A stretch of 64,000 bases of DNA, taken from Leisingera daeponensis. Lineage in GTDB: Bacteria > Pseudomonadota > Alphaproteobacteria > Rhodobacterales > Rhodobacteraceae. Of this stretch, positions 1 through 8,772 are shown piece after piece (position 1 is the first letter of the stretch; every line of letters begins with the position of its first letter). The notes under the pieces were generated by a model. The model searched no databases and was not told where the DNA came from. It was given only the letters and a program-made list of their open reading frames with translations. The DNA lies in NCBI RefSeq assembly GCF_019801465.1, contig NZ_JAHVJA010000009.1:62001-126000 (forward strand), in the 5' to 3' direction. The translations under genes were made by a program, and so were the position numbers.

Positions 1-463
1 TCAGGGAGGCAATTGCCGCCTTGGTCATGCAATAAATCGCATGGTTCGGTCCCGGGTTTTTGCTGCCCCAGCAGGACGAGGTGTTGACGATGGCACCTCC
101 GCCCGCACGCGCCATGATCGGGATTGCAGCGCGGCAGATGCGGAAAGGGGCCTCGACATTCACCCCAATCGACAGGTGCCAGTCGGCGTCCGAGGTCTCG
201 GTCACCGGGCCGCGGGTGATGACACCGGCGTTGTTGATGACGATGTCCAGCCCGCCAAGCGCCAGCTGCGCGGCCTGCGGCAGCGCGTTGGCATAGTCCG
301 GCTCCAGCAGGTCGCCCGGCAGATGCGCCTCGGCCTCTATGGTGCGGGTATCGCGGTCGGCGACCGCCACCTTGGCCCCCGCTGCCCGCAGCCGCTGGAC
401 GATAGCGGCACCAATACCGCCCGTTGCGCCGGTGACCAGCGCGCATTTTCCTTGAAATTCCAT
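1..463 (-). CDS. SDR-family oxidoreductase, C-terminus cut by window edge
   Basis: Short-chain dehydrogenase/reductase, NAD(P)-dependent. Reading the minus strand from the ATG at 463, the protein opens with the Rossmann motif TGATGGIG (about residues 11-18), followed by an NNAG motif near residue 78, NTSS, and the catalytic YxxxK as YCMTK just before the window start. About 154 residues are visible; the family is usually about 250, so roughly 100 C-terminal residues lie outside. It starts 17 bases after the stop of the HpbD-like epimerase gene and is probably co-transcribed with it, which hints at a role in hydroxyproline-betaine or related catabolism. The substrate cannot be read from the sequence. 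Confidence 0.9.
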   Translation of the reverse strand, partial: MEFQGKCALVTGATGGIGAAIVQRLRAAGAKVAVADRDTRTIEAEAHLPGDLLEPDYANALPQAAQLALGGLDIVINNAGVITRGPVTETSDADWHLSIGVNVEAPFRICRAAIPIMARAGGGAIVNTSSCWGSKNPGPNHAIYCMTKAAIASL

Positions 464-479
464 AGCTTTCGTTCTCCAG

Positions 480-1583
480 TCAGAAGGATGCCACCGGCGC
501 GCCGAACAGGCTTTCATCCGGGGTGATGCCCAACCCCGCCCCTTGCGGCAGCGCGATATGGCCGCCTTCGAGGCATATGCCGCTTTCCGCGTCGTAGTTG
601 CCTTCGATATACGGCGCGGCCAGCCAGACGCCCTCCAGCAGGTCCGATTTCACGGTGGCGCCGATATGGGTGCAAGCGGCCGCGATGATGTCGCCGCCCC
701 AGCTGTCATCGCAGGTATGCGGCAGGTTACGGGCCTCGCAAATGTCGCGGAAAGCGCGCATTGGGTGCAAGCCGCCGATGCGGGTGACCTTCATGCCAAA
801 GCCATCGACCAGTCCGGTACCGGCGGCGGTAATCACCGTGTTCAGACTGGTGCTGTTTTCATCCATATAGAGGCCATGGGCGATCTGCGGACGGATTTTC
901 TGCAGATCTTCCAGCGTGTTGCAGGGCTGCTCCATGATGAAGGGAATCTGGGGGCATTCGCGGCTCACGCGCAGCGCATCCCGCGTGGTCCAGCCGCGGT
1001 TGCCGTCCACCGCCAGCCGCATCCCCGAGCCGCCGACCTTCTCCCAGACCTTGCGGATGGTCTCGATATCCAGCTCCACCGACCGGCCCCCGACTTTGAC
1101 CTGCAAGCGCGGATAGCCCTCCGCGAGCTTCTCGGCGGCCAGCCGGGCGATGTCGTCCGGCGCGCCGACGCCGGTGGCGTAATAAGAGGGCACCCGGTCG
1201 GTCGTCGCACCGCCTAAGAGGGTGGAGACACTGACGCCCAGATGCTTGCCCAAGAGGTCATGCGCAGCAATGTCGATGGCGGCCTTGGCGTAGTTGTGGC
1301 CGTTCAGCAGCCTGTCCATCCGCCGGTGCAGGGTCACCGGTGCCACCTCGGCCCCGATCAGCCCCTCCGCCATCGCAATCAGCGCCGCGCGGGCGCCTGC
1401 GGCGTGGGATTCGGCGTAGGTCGGACCGACCGGGCAGGTCTCGCCCCAGCCCGTCTGGCCGTTGTCGGCCACCAGTTTCACCAGCGTCGTGTCCAGCGCC
1501 CAGACCTCGGCATTGGCCATGGTATAGGGCCCGTTTTTCACTGGCAGATCATGCTGATAGATATGGATTTCCGCGATTTTCAT
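480..1583 (-). CDS. hpbD: HpbD-like 4-hydroxyproline betaine 2-epimerase (enolase superfamily)
   Basis: Mandelate racemase/muconate-lactonizing type member of the enolase superfamily, 367 residues, which is full length. The acid/base lysines are visible as K163 (QVKVGG) and K265 ([10 protein letters not shown]). The Mg ligands are D193 (VDGNRGW), E218 (MEQPC) and D241 (MDENS). From memory, the sequence and the K163/K265 numbering follow the Pelagibaca HpbD protein closely, much more than the cis-3-hydroxyproline dehydratase branch. HpbD epimerises 4-hydroxyproline betaine, or proline betaine, at C2 in the cytoplasm. The mttB-family gene lies upstream on the same strand, but an intrinsic terminator at 1601-1633 sits between them; the SDR gene follows. 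Substrate is inferred from family resemblance. Confidence 0.75.
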   Translation of the reverse strand: MKIAEIHIYQHDLPVKNGPYTMANAEVWALDTTLVKLVADNGQTGWGETCPVGPTYAESHAAGARAALIAMAEGLIGAEVAPVTLHRRMDRLLNGHNYAKAAIDIAAHDLLGKHLGVSVSTLLGGATTDRVPSYYATGVGAPDDIARLAAEKLAEGYPRLQVKVGGRSVELDIETIRKVWEKVGGSGMRLAVDGNRGWTTRDALRVSRECPQIPFIMEQPCNTLEDLQKIRPQIAHGLYMDENSTSLNTVITAAGTGLVDGFGMKVTRIGGLHPMRAFRDICEARNLPHTCDDSWGGDIIAAACTHIGATVKSDLLEGVWLAAPYIEGNYDAESGICLEGGHIALPQGAGLGITPDESLFGAPVASF

Positions 1584-1600
1584 GTTCTGTGCCCTGTTGG

Positions 1601-1633
1601 AAAAAAGGCCCGCCCTCTATCGCAGGGCGGGCC
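1601..1633 (-). terminator. Intrinsic terminator between mttB-like and hpbD-like genes
   Basis: Perfect 10-bp inverted repeat GGCCCGCCCT / AGGGCGGGCC with a 7-base loop. Read on the minus strand it is followed by six T residues (A at 1601-1606). It lies between the MttB-like gene (stop 1650) and the hpbD-like gene (start 1583), so it should end or attenuate transcription from the upstream gene. Confidence 0.8.
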
Positions 1634-1649
1634 AGTCGGGGAGGAGAGA

Positions 1650-3206
1650 TCAGTAGCTCTGATTCAGCTCATCCGCCGCGGGAATTTCGCGCTCGCGCCG
1701 GGCGATGTAGTCGAGCAGTTCCTCGTTCTTCGCCTCGTCCAGCTTGGGCTCCTGGTATTCCGCCAGCAGCTTCTTGGCGCGGGTCAGGGCGCGTTCGGTG
1801 ATCTCGACGCTGCCTTCGGCCTGCCATTGCTCGATCGAGTTGTTGTCGAACAGCTCCGGCATGAAGAAGGCTTCCTGGAAGTTCTCCTGCGTATGCGGGT
1901 GGCCGAGGTAGTGGCCGCCAGGGCCGACATCGGGAACCGCCGCAATGGCCTGGTCGAAGTCGTGCCATTTCGGGCCTTCCGCCATCCGGTAAGCCATCGC
2001 GCATTGCTCCGCATCGACGATGAACTTGGCGACCGAGCAATGCATCCCGGCCTCGTTCCAGCCCGCCGAGTGCCAGATATAGTTGGCGCCCGCATGAATG
2101 ACCGCCGACAGGGTGGTTGCGGATTCATACCCCGCCTGCGCGTCAAAGGTCTTGGCGCCGCCCAAGGTGTTGGAGGTGCGCCACGGCACATCGTAATAGC
2201 GCGCCATCTGGCCGATCATGAAGTTCATCAGCGAGATTTCGGGCGTGCCCGCCATCGGCGCGCCCGATTTCATCGAAACGGTCGACAGGTAGTGGCCATA
2301 GATCGCCGGCGCGCCCTTGCGGATCACCTGGGTGTAGGCCAGCGCGCTCAGCGCCTCGGCGTTCAGCTGCGCCACGGTGGCCGGAACCGAGGCCGGGGTG
2401 TTGGCGCCGCCCAGCACAAAGGGCGAGCACAGCACCGGCTGCTTGCGGCGGCAGAAGGCGCGCATCGCACCCAGCATGGTTTCGTCCCAGACCAGCGGCG
2501 AGTTGCCGTTGCAGTTGCCGGTGGTGACCGGGTGATCCTCCAGGAAATCCTCGCCGAACAGGATCGCACACATGTCCATCACGTCTTCGGCGTTCTTGGG
2601 GCTGGTGGTCATGCCCATGAACGTCTTGTCGGAGTATTTCATCGACGAATAGGTGATGCGCAGGTGCCGCTGGCTGATCGGGTGATCATAGGGCTCGACG
2701 ATGTGGTGGGCCGAGGAATGCAGAGCCGGCATCATATGCGCCAGCTTGTGGAACATCGCCAGGTCTTCCAGCTGCGGGTTGCGGCGCACATCGTCCAGGT
2801 CGCGCAGGAAGGGCGCGCCGGTCATCGGCACAAAGATCGAATGCTTGCCGCCCAGGCGCACGTTCTTTTTCGGATCGCGCGCATGGTAGGTGAAATGGCT
2901 GGGGATGGTCTTGATCAGCTCCCGCACCAGGCCGCGGTCGAGATAGACCAGTTCACCCTCGACTTTGGCGCCCGCGCGCTTCCAGTCCTCCAGAGCGATG
3001 GGATCGCGGAACTGGACGCCGACATTTTCCAGAATGTTCATCGAGGCGTTGTCGATCTTTTCGACCTGGCTGCCATCCATCACCTCGCACAGCGGGATAT
3101 TGCGGGTGAGGCCCGGCAGCATATCGAATTTGGGGGCGGTGCGCAGGGCACGGCGGGCGGTGCGGCCGCCGGAGCGTGCGCGGGTCGTTGTGGCTTGCTC
3201 AGTCAT
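1650..3206 (-). CDS. MttB-family (non-pyrrolysine) methylamine/betaine corrinoid methyltransferase
   Basis: Trimethylamine methyltransferase (MttB) superfamily protein, 518 residues. There is no in-frame TAG, so it belongs to the large group that lacks pyrrolysine. Members of that group with known activity demethylate quaternary amines such as glycine betaine, proline betaine or carnitine, passing the methyl group to a corrinoid protein. The N-terminus is a basic Arg/Ala tail, followed by the family TIM-barrel region, with recognisable stretches such as TGNCNGNSPLVWDE and LGGGANTPAS-like glycine-rich segments in mid-protein. The neighbour is an HpbD-like betaine epimerase, so proline betaine or hydroxyproline betaine is a reasonable guess. 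No corrinoid protein or methyl-accepting MtbA-type partner is encoded nearby. Confidence 0.8.
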   Translation of the reverse strand: MTEQATTTRARSGGRTARRALRTAPKFDMLPGLTRNIPLCEVMDGSQVEKIDNASMNILENVGVQFRDPIALEDWKRAGAKVEGELVYLDRGLVRELIKTIPSHFTYHARDPKKNVRLGGKHSIFVPMTGAPFLRDLDDVRRNPQLEDLAMFHKLAHMMPALHSSAHHIVEPYDHPISQRHLRITYSSMKYSDKTFMGMTTSPKNAEDVMDMCAILFGEDFLEDHPVTTGNCNGNSPLVWDETMLGAMRAFCRRKQPVLCSPFVLGGANTPASVPATVAQLNAEALSALAYTQVIRKGAPAIYGHYLSTVSMKSGAPMAGTPEISLMNFMIGQMARYYDVPWRTSNTLGGAKTFDAQAGYESATTLSAVIHAGANYIWHSAGWNEAGMHCSVAKFIVDAEQCAMAYRMAEGPKWHDFDQAIAAVPDVGPGGHYLGHPHTQENFQEAFFMPELFDNNSIEQWQAEGSVEITERALTRAKKLLAEYQEPKLDEAKNEELLDYIARREREIPAADELNQSY

Positions 3207-3329
3207 CGCAGGGGTCTCCTTTGATGCCGAGTTTCACCAAGTGAATGGGGTTTCACCTGCAGGATTCCGAAATCCGGTTGCAAAAACCGACTCCTTGTCC
3301 CGCAGAACCGGCCCGGAGCGGGCCCCGGA

Positions 3330-3349
3330 AAGGTATGCATACATACCTT
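3330..3349. promoter_or_regulatory. 20-bp palindrome in the mttB/hydroxylase divergent promoter region
   Basis: AAGGTATG-CATA-CATACCTT, a perfect inverted repeat with 8-bp arms and a 4-bp spacer. It sits between the divergent mttB-like gene (start 3206) and the FAD hydroxylase (start 3419). The size and shape suit a dimeric repressor, for example of the GntR class. No regulator gene is adjacent, so the cognate protein is unknown. Confidence 0.5.
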
Positions 3350-3418
3350 ACTTGAGCCGGAGTTAGGAAATACAGTCAGCGCCAGCCCATTCGGAAACGA
3401 GGAAACAGGGAGTTGGCC

Positions 3419-5356
3419 ATGCAGTACTACCTTGACGGTTTCAGCCCCGGCGATCCCGATGTCAAACCGCCGGCACCCGGACTTGAAGGTGCCCCCCGGA
3501 AGGCCCGCGAAGTCCCGCGAAAAGTCGATGTGCTGATTGCCGGCTGCGGTCCCGCGGGGCTGTGCCTTGCCGCACAGCTGGCCGGTTTCCCGGAAATCGC
3601 GACGATGATAGTTGAGCCGAAGCACGGGCCGATGGAAAAAGGCCAGGCCGACGGCGTCAACGTCCGCTCGATGGAGATGTTCCAGGCCTTCGGTTTTGCC
3701 GAGAAGGTGAAACGCGAGGCCTATTGGGTAAACCAGGCGGCGTTCTGGAAACCGATGCCTGGCAACCCGGACCATATCCACCGTGTCGGCTTGGCCCAGG
3801 ACGTGGCCGATGACCAGTCCGAGATGCCCCATACAATCGTCAACCAGGCCCGGATCCACCAGCTGTTCCTCAACGTGATGAAGAACGCGCCGACCCGCCT
3901 GCAGCCGCATTACGGTCTCCGCGTCAAGAACCTTGAGATCGACTCCGCCGCCAGCAACCACCCCGTCACCGTGACCCTGGAACACATGGCCGGGGACGGC
4001 AGCGCAGACGGCACCGTTACCGTGCGCGCCAATTACGTCGTCGGCTGCGACGGCGCCCGCAGCACCGTGCGCAGTGCAATCGGCGGCAAGCTGCACGGCG
4101 ATGCGGCGCATCAGGCCTGGGGGGTGATGGACGTTCTGGCGAACTCCGAATTCCCGGACCTGCGTCGCAAGTGCCTGATCCAGTCCGCGAAAGAGGGCAA
4201 CATCCTCATCATCCCGCGCGAGGGCGGCTATCTGTTCCGCATGTATGTCGAACTCGACAAGCTCAACCCGGATGAGCGGGTGTCAAACCGAAACCTCACC
4301 GCCGCCGACATCATCGCCGCGGCAAACCGGATCATGACTCCCTACGCCATTGACGTGAAGGAGGTGGTCTGGTGGTCGGTCTACGAGATCGGCCACCGGC
4401 TCACGGACAAGTTCGACGACGTGCCCGCGGATGAGACCGCCCGCCGCGCGCCGCGCGTCTTCACGGCCGGAGACGCCTGCCACACCCACAGCCCCAAGGC
4501 TGGCCAGGGCATGAACGTGTCCATGGGCGATACCTTCAACCTCGGCTGGAAGCTGGCCCATGTCCTGACCGGCCGTTCGGACCCGGAGCTGCTGCACAGC
4601 TACTCTGCCGAGCGCCGGCTGGAGGCCGAACGCCTTATCGAGACCGATCACAAATGGGCCCGCATAATGAGCGCGCCACCCAGCCAATCCGAGCTGGACG
4701 GCAGCGAAATGCCACGCTTTCAGAAGCAGTTCATCGAAAACCTGGAATTCACCGGCGGTCTTGCCGTCCGCTACGAGCCTTCGCGGATCATCGCCAAGGA
4801 AGCGCAGCAGCCGCTTGCGACGGGCCTGATCATCGGCAAGCGCTTTCACTCGGCCCCGGTCCTGCGGCTGGCGGATGCCAAGCCCATGCAGCTGGGCCAT
4901 GCTGCCGAGGCAGACGGGCGCTGGCGCATCTACGCATTTGCCGGAAGGGATGACAATGGAACCTCGGGCGGCGCGATACATAAACTTTGCGCCTATCTGA
5001 ACAGCCATCCCGCTTCCCCGGTCCGGCGCTACACCCGCGCGGACGAGGACTTGGACGCACTGATCGACCTGCGCGCCATCTTCCAGCAGGATTTCAAGGC
5101 GCTGAACTTCGAAGACATGCCGCCCCTGCTGCGCCCGGCCAAGGGACGCTACGGGCTGCACGACTTCGAGAAGATCTTCTGCACCGACCACATGCTGGGC
5201 CAAGACATCTACGCGATGCGCGGCATTGACCGCGCGCAGGGCTGCATGATCGTTGTGCGGCCCGACCAATATGTGGCCCACATCCTGCCGCTTGACGGCG
5301 TCGCTGCTCTGTCAGCCTTCTTCGACGGCATCTTCAAGCAGAATGATGTGCACTAG
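3419..5356 (+). CDS. FAD-dependent phenol 2-/3-hydroxybenzoate 4-monooxygenase
   Basis: Class A flavoprotein hydroxylase of the phenol hydroxylase/MobA type, 645 residues, which is full length. It would hydroxylate a phenol or hydroxybenzoate using NADPH and O2. Visible motifs are the dinucleotide fold AGCGPAGL near residue 40, the DG motif VGCDGARSTVR near residue 215, the FAD-ribityl GD motif TAGDACHTHSP near residue 350, and a C-terminal thioredoxin-like domain typical of phenol hydroxylases. The ATG at 3419 is preferred over the in-frame TTG at 3413 because GGGAG at 3408-3412 is well placed. It is divergent from the MttB-like gene and has no co-directional neighbour for about 1 kb downstream on the same strand. 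The exact aromatic substrate is unknown. Confidence 0.85.
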   Translation: MQYYLDGFSPGDPDVKPPAPGLEGAPRKAREVPRKVDVLIAGCGPAGLCLAAQLAGFPEIATMIVEPKHGPMEKGQADGVNVRSMEMFQAFGFAEKVKREAYWVNQAAFWKPMPGNPDHIHRVGLAQDVADDQSEMPHTIVNQARIHQLFLNVMKNAPTRLQPHYGLRVKNLEIDSAASNHPVTVTLEHMAGDGSADGTVTVRANYVVGCDGARSTVRSAIGGKLHGDAAHQAWGVMDVLANSEFPDLRRKCLIQSAKEGNILIIPREGGYLFRMYVELDKLNPDERVSNRNLTAADIIAAANRIMTPYAIDVKEVVWWSVYEIGHRLTDKFDDVPADETARRAPRVFTAGDACHTHSPKAGQGMNVSMGDTFNLGWKLAHVLTGRSDPELLHSYSAERRLEAERLIETDHKWARIMSAPPSQSELDGSEMPRFQKQFIENLEFTGGLAVRYEPSRIIAKEAQQPLATGLIIGKRFHSAPVLRLADAKPMQLGHAAEADGRWRIYAFAGRDDNGTSGGAIHKLCAYLNSHPASPVRRYTRADEDLDALIDLRAIFQQDFKALNFEDMPPLLRPAKGRYGLHDFEKIFCTDHMLGQDIYAMRGIDRAQGCMIVVRPDQYVAHILPLDGVAALSAFFDGIFKQNDVH

Positions 5357-6367
5357 AGAGTGGCAGCAGAACAGCGCACCGTGCGTTTTCAGCAGCAGCG
5401 AAGGCGCCTTACTGCCAGTTCCGGCCAAGCCCCTCAGCAATATACGCGCGTTCTCCTGCTCCGCCCTCCAGAGTGATCCGTCTTAAACGATGTCCAGCCC
5501 CTGATGATACCCATCTTCACGATGCGTACCAACATGCCGCCGTTTTTTGTCCTATCCGGTGTTCTGCGGCCCCCATCCAATCGGCGAAAGCGGCGGGTCG
5601 CCCTTTTTGCGGTCAAAGCCTTTCGGGGCTGTCAGTGTTCCCGTGGGCCTTGCCCATCTGTACTAAAACTGTATGCGAGAGCGCTGTACCCCACCCGCTC
5701 CCAGCAGGAACCGCGCGGTCCCATCTGACCCACTGCCGGCGGCCCCGCGGGCACCTGCATGAGGGGGCAGTCGCCGACAGCCAGATCACCAGCCCGCGGA
5801 CAAAATTCTTCGGGAAGTAAGGCACAGTACCCGCCGCGACGCCGCAGAAAGTCGCACCGCTTCCGCAGAGCGACACGCCGGACGCGGTGAATAAAGGAAA
5901 GTTTCGATGCGACGCACCCAATTGCGCGTTTCGTTTGTGTTAGCTGGGAAAGAAGTAACAGCCTAACCCCTGCGTTCCAGCATAATGACAAATGAGGCCT
6001 CAAGTTACCGCGCCGTTTCGTAGCACAACGCAAAGAACTCAACGCATACGCTAATTCACCGGAAAAGAGTGCATACAGGCGGCCGTCTTTCGCGACCAGA
6101 ACTGCACCGCACCTGCTCCCTTGTTTGCTGATAGAGTAAATTTCCCAGGCATTTCAATCCGTGTCCAGCGCATAATCCATCGCTGTCATCAATGCATCGC
6201 GACCGAAAAGTCAGGAAACTTACCAGAATTACCATGTATAACCCAAACGACGACACTCATGACCGCTGCCCGCAAAGTAAGCGAGGCGGATGGTCAGGGT
6301 AGTCCGGGAAGATGCCGGTAAGAAGGTATGCACGTCTGAAGCCCACAGGTTGGGAGCCGCCGGGCGA
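5357..6367. other. Non-coding stretch, no gene recognised
   Basis: About 1 kb between the convergent hydroxylase and acyl-CoA dehydrogenase genes. All open frames are short, have skewed low-complexity composition and show no domain I recognise. Composition becomes less GC-rich around 5900-6250 than in the flanking genes, which could mark decayed or transferred DNA. I see no tRNA, clear terminator or repeat. Confidence 0.5.
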
Positions 6368-7504
6368 TTAACTCAGCATGTCTCGGGCGATGATGGTGCG
6401 CTGGATTTCCGAAGACCCCTCGTAGATCCGGAAGATCCGCAAGTCGCGCAGGTAGCGTTCCAGCGGGAAGTCACGGGTATAGCCATAGCCGCCGTGGATC
6501 TGCAGCGCCCGGTCGGCAATGCGCCAGGCTGCCTCGCTGGCATAAAGCTTGGCAAAGGCCGAGTCCGAGGAATAGCGCTCACCGGTGCCGCGCTTGCGGG
6601 CGGCTTGCAGGCCCAGAGCCCGCGCCGCCGCCAGTTCAGTGGCACTGTCGGCCAGCATCCATTGCAGCCCCTGGAAATTGCTGATCGGCTGGCCGCCGAC
6701 CTCGCGTTCCCTGGCATAGGACACCGCCGCATCCAGTGCCGCGCGGGCAATGCCGGTCGCCTGCGCCGCGACCTCAATCCGGCCGTTGTCCAGCACCTTC
6801 ATCGCGGTGCGGAATCCGGTGCCTTCGTCGCCCAGCCGGCTTGCCGCGGGCACATGGCAGTCAAGGGAGACCGGGAACACATGGCCGCCGCGCAGCCCCA
6901 TGGTTTCCTCGTGCCTGCCGATCTCCACCCCGTCCGTCTTGCCCGGCTCCACCACAAAGGCACTGACCCCGCGCGCGCCTGCGCTGCTGTCGGTCTTGGC
7001 ATAGACCACGATGAAATCCGCGCCGCCCGCGTTCGAGATGAAGCATTTGGAACCTTTCAGCCGGTAGCCGTCCCCGTCGCGGGTGGCGGTGGTGCGCATG
7101 TCGGCCGGGTTGGAGCCGGCCATCGGCTCGGTCAAGGCAAAAGCCCCCAGCGCCTCGCCCGACGCGGCGGCCGGCAGCAGCCGCTGCTTCAACGCCTCAT
7201 CCGCGCCCAGCAGCAGCGAGTCCGTGGCCAGAAAATGCGCCGTCAGCATCGACGCAGTTGAGCCGCAGGCGCCGGCGATGGCCTCCACCGCGCAATAGAG
7301 CGCAGGACCGCTGAGGCCAATGCCGCCGTAGGCTTCGGGCAGGTTCATCCCCATGATGCCCATCTCCGCCAGCGCCGGGCAGTGCAGGGTTGCAAATGTC
7401 CCCTCGGCATCGATCGCGGCAGCGGCAGGCGCCAGCACCTCGTTCGAAAACCGCTCGATCTGGCCGATGACGGCCTGTTCTTCACTGTTCAGATCACCGC
7501 TCAT
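6368..7504 (-). CDS. Acyl-CoA dehydrogenase
   Basis: FAD-dependent acyl-CoA dehydrogenase, 378 residues, normal length. It oxidises an acyl-CoA to the 2,3-enoyl-CoA and passes electrons to ETF. Family signatures are visible: the FAD-binding ALTEPMAGSNP, the KCFISNAGGAD segment, the LQIHGGYGYT signature, and the C-terminal IYEGSSEIQR whose Glu (about residue 362) is at the usual catalytic-base position. Its ATG overlaps the stop of the preceding CoA-transferase gene (ATGA), so the two are translationally coupled. Together they suggest activation of an organic acid by CoA transfer followed by dehydrogenation. The acyl chain cannot be deduced. Confidence 0.92.
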   Translation of the reverse strand: MSGDLNSEEQAVIGQIERFSNEVLAPAAAAIDAEGTFATLHCPALAEMGIMGMNLPEAYGGIGLSGPALYCAVEAIAGACGSTASMLTAHFLATDSLLLGADEALKQRLLPAAASGEALGAFALTEPMAGSNPADMRTTATRDGDGYRLKGSKCFISNAGGADFIVVYAKTDSSAGARGVSAFVVEPGKTDGVEIGRHEETMGLRGGHVFPVSLDCHVPAASRLGDEGTGFRTAMKVLDNGRIEVAAQATGIARAALDAAVSYAREREVGGQPISNFQGLQWMLADSATELAAARALGLQAARKRGTGERYSSDSAFAKLYASEAAWRIADRALQIHGGYGYTRDFPLERYLRDLRIFRIYEGSSEIQRTIIARDMLS

Positions 7505-8673
7505 TTGGCCTCTCCTTTCTGCAGCTGCTGCAGGATTTCATCCGTGTGCGCCCCCAGTTCCGGGGCTGCCTGACGGCCGCCGCGCGGCGCACCGCTGAAA
7601 TGAACCGGCTGCTCCGGCACGCTCAGCGTGCCGAGCGCAGGGTGGGTGACGGGCGTTGCCAGCTCCCGCGCCTGTGCCTGCGGCGACGCCCAGGCCTCCG
7701 GCACCGAACTCAGCGGCGCGGCCGGGATGCCCTCCTCGGAAAGCAGCGCGGCGACGCTCTGCACGTCCCGGACCGCGGCCCAGCTCTCGATATGCTGCGC
7801 CAGCGCCGGCTCATTCTGCCGCCGCAGGCTGTCGCTGGCGAAACGCGGATCACCTGCCAGTTCCGGCATGCCGATGGCCGCCGCGAACTTGGCAAACAGC
7901 CGGTCATTCAGCACTGCAACGGTGAAACTGCCGTCCTTGGCCCCATAGGTTCCAAACGGCGCCGACAGCGCGTGCTTGCTGCCGGTGCGCTTCGGCGTCT
8001 CACCGGCCATCAGCGCCCGGCACGCCGCCACCGGCATCATCGACACCAGCGAGTCGTAAAGCGCCAGATCGACATGCCGCCCCCGGCCGCTGCGGGCGCG
8101 GTCGAACAGCGCCACCATCGTGCCAAAGGCCGCGAACATGCCGCCGGCAACGTCGGCAAAGGCATCTCCCGCCATCATCGGCGGGCCATCTTCGGCACCG
8201 GTCATATCCATCAGCCCACTCATCGCCTGGATGATGATGTCATAGGCCGGCAGCATCCGGTTCGGGCCTGTCTGGCCGAACCCGGACACAGACACATAGA
8301 CCAGCCGGGGACAGGCCGCGCACAGATTCTCCGCACCCAGCCCGAACCGCTCCATCACACCGGGGCGGAAGTTTTCGACCAGCACGTCGCACTCCGCCGC
8401 CAGCGCCCGCGCCGCCGCCGCGCCGTCCTCGGATTTCAGATCCAGAACGACGGATTTCTTGCCGCGGTTCACCGATTGGAACAGCAGGCTGTCGCCGCCC
8501 CTGAATGGGCCGATGTGGCGGTAGTCATCGCCAGCGGGGGGTTCAACCTTGATCACCTCGGCGCCCAGATCGGCCATCAGCGCCGTGCAATAGGGCCCGG
8601 CCAGAACCCGGGAAAAGTCCAGCACCCGGATCCCCTCCAGCGGCCTGCGGCCTGCCGTTTTGTCATCTTCCAT
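7501..8673 (-). CDS. CaiB/BaiF (family III) CoA-transferase
   Basis: Family III CoA-transferase, 390 residues from the chosen start, which transfers CoA between carboxylic acids. The family N-terminus PLEGIRVLDFSRVLAGPYCT and the LGAEVIKVEPP motif are present. The catalytic Asp region is AGDAFADVAGG (about residues 168-178). The frame stays open upstream to 8853, but the first plausible start is one of two tandem ATGs at 8676/8673. GGTGAG on the minus strand is 6 bases from the second one. Conservation also begins just after it. It is coupled to the acyl-CoA dehydrogenase by a 4-base overlap and divergent from a LysR regulator that probably controls the pair. Confidence 0.9.
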   Translation of the reverse strand: MEDDKTAGRRPLEGIRVLDFSRVLAGPYCTALMADLGAEVIKVEPPAGDDYRHIGPFRGGDSLLFQSVNRGKKSVVLDLKSEDGAAAARALAAECDVLVENFRPGVMERFGLGAENLCAACPRLVYVSVSGFGQTGPNRMLPAYDIIIQAMSGLMDMTGAEDGPPMMAGDAFADVAGGMFAAFGTMVALFDRARSGRGRHVDLALYDSLVSMMPVAACRALMAGETPKRTGSKHALSAPFGTYGAKDGSFTVAVLNDRLFAKFAAAIGMPELAGDPRFASDSLRRQNEPALAQHIESWAAVRDVQSVAALLSEEGIPAAPLSSVPEAWASPQAQARELATPVTHPALGTLSVPEQPVHFSGAPRGGRQAAPELGAHTDEILQQLQKGEAK

Positions 8674-8750
8674 CATGTACTCACCATCAATTGCTTGCTG
8701 GAGGATAGCGTCCGGCATGATATAAACAGAAATACAGGATACACATGATG

Positions 8751-8772
8751 GGTATACAAAATTGAATATACC
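8751..8772. promoter_or_regulatory. Candidate LysR operator overlapping the regulator start
   Basis: GGTATA-N10-TATACC inverted repeat in the short divergent region between the CoA-transferase gene and the LysR gene. It contains the T-N11-A geometry of LysR sites and covers the TTG at 8762, the first possible LysR start. Autoregulation by occlusion is an inference. Confidence 0.5.

Noticed and set aside
1650-3206. Pyrrolysine-containing MttB
   Set aside because: The reading frame contains no internal TAG and no pyl genes are seen, so it is the non-pyrrolysine class.
1242-3224. A long plus-strand open frame of 660 codons across the hpbD-like and mttB-like genes
   Set aside because: It is antisense to two conserved enzymes, rich in His/Arg/Gln with no domain. 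Long antisense frames are expected at this GC content.
5473-6321. Several short frames in the 1-kb gap after the FAD hydroxylase
   Set aside because: No recognisable domain, no ribosome site, and both strands are equally open.
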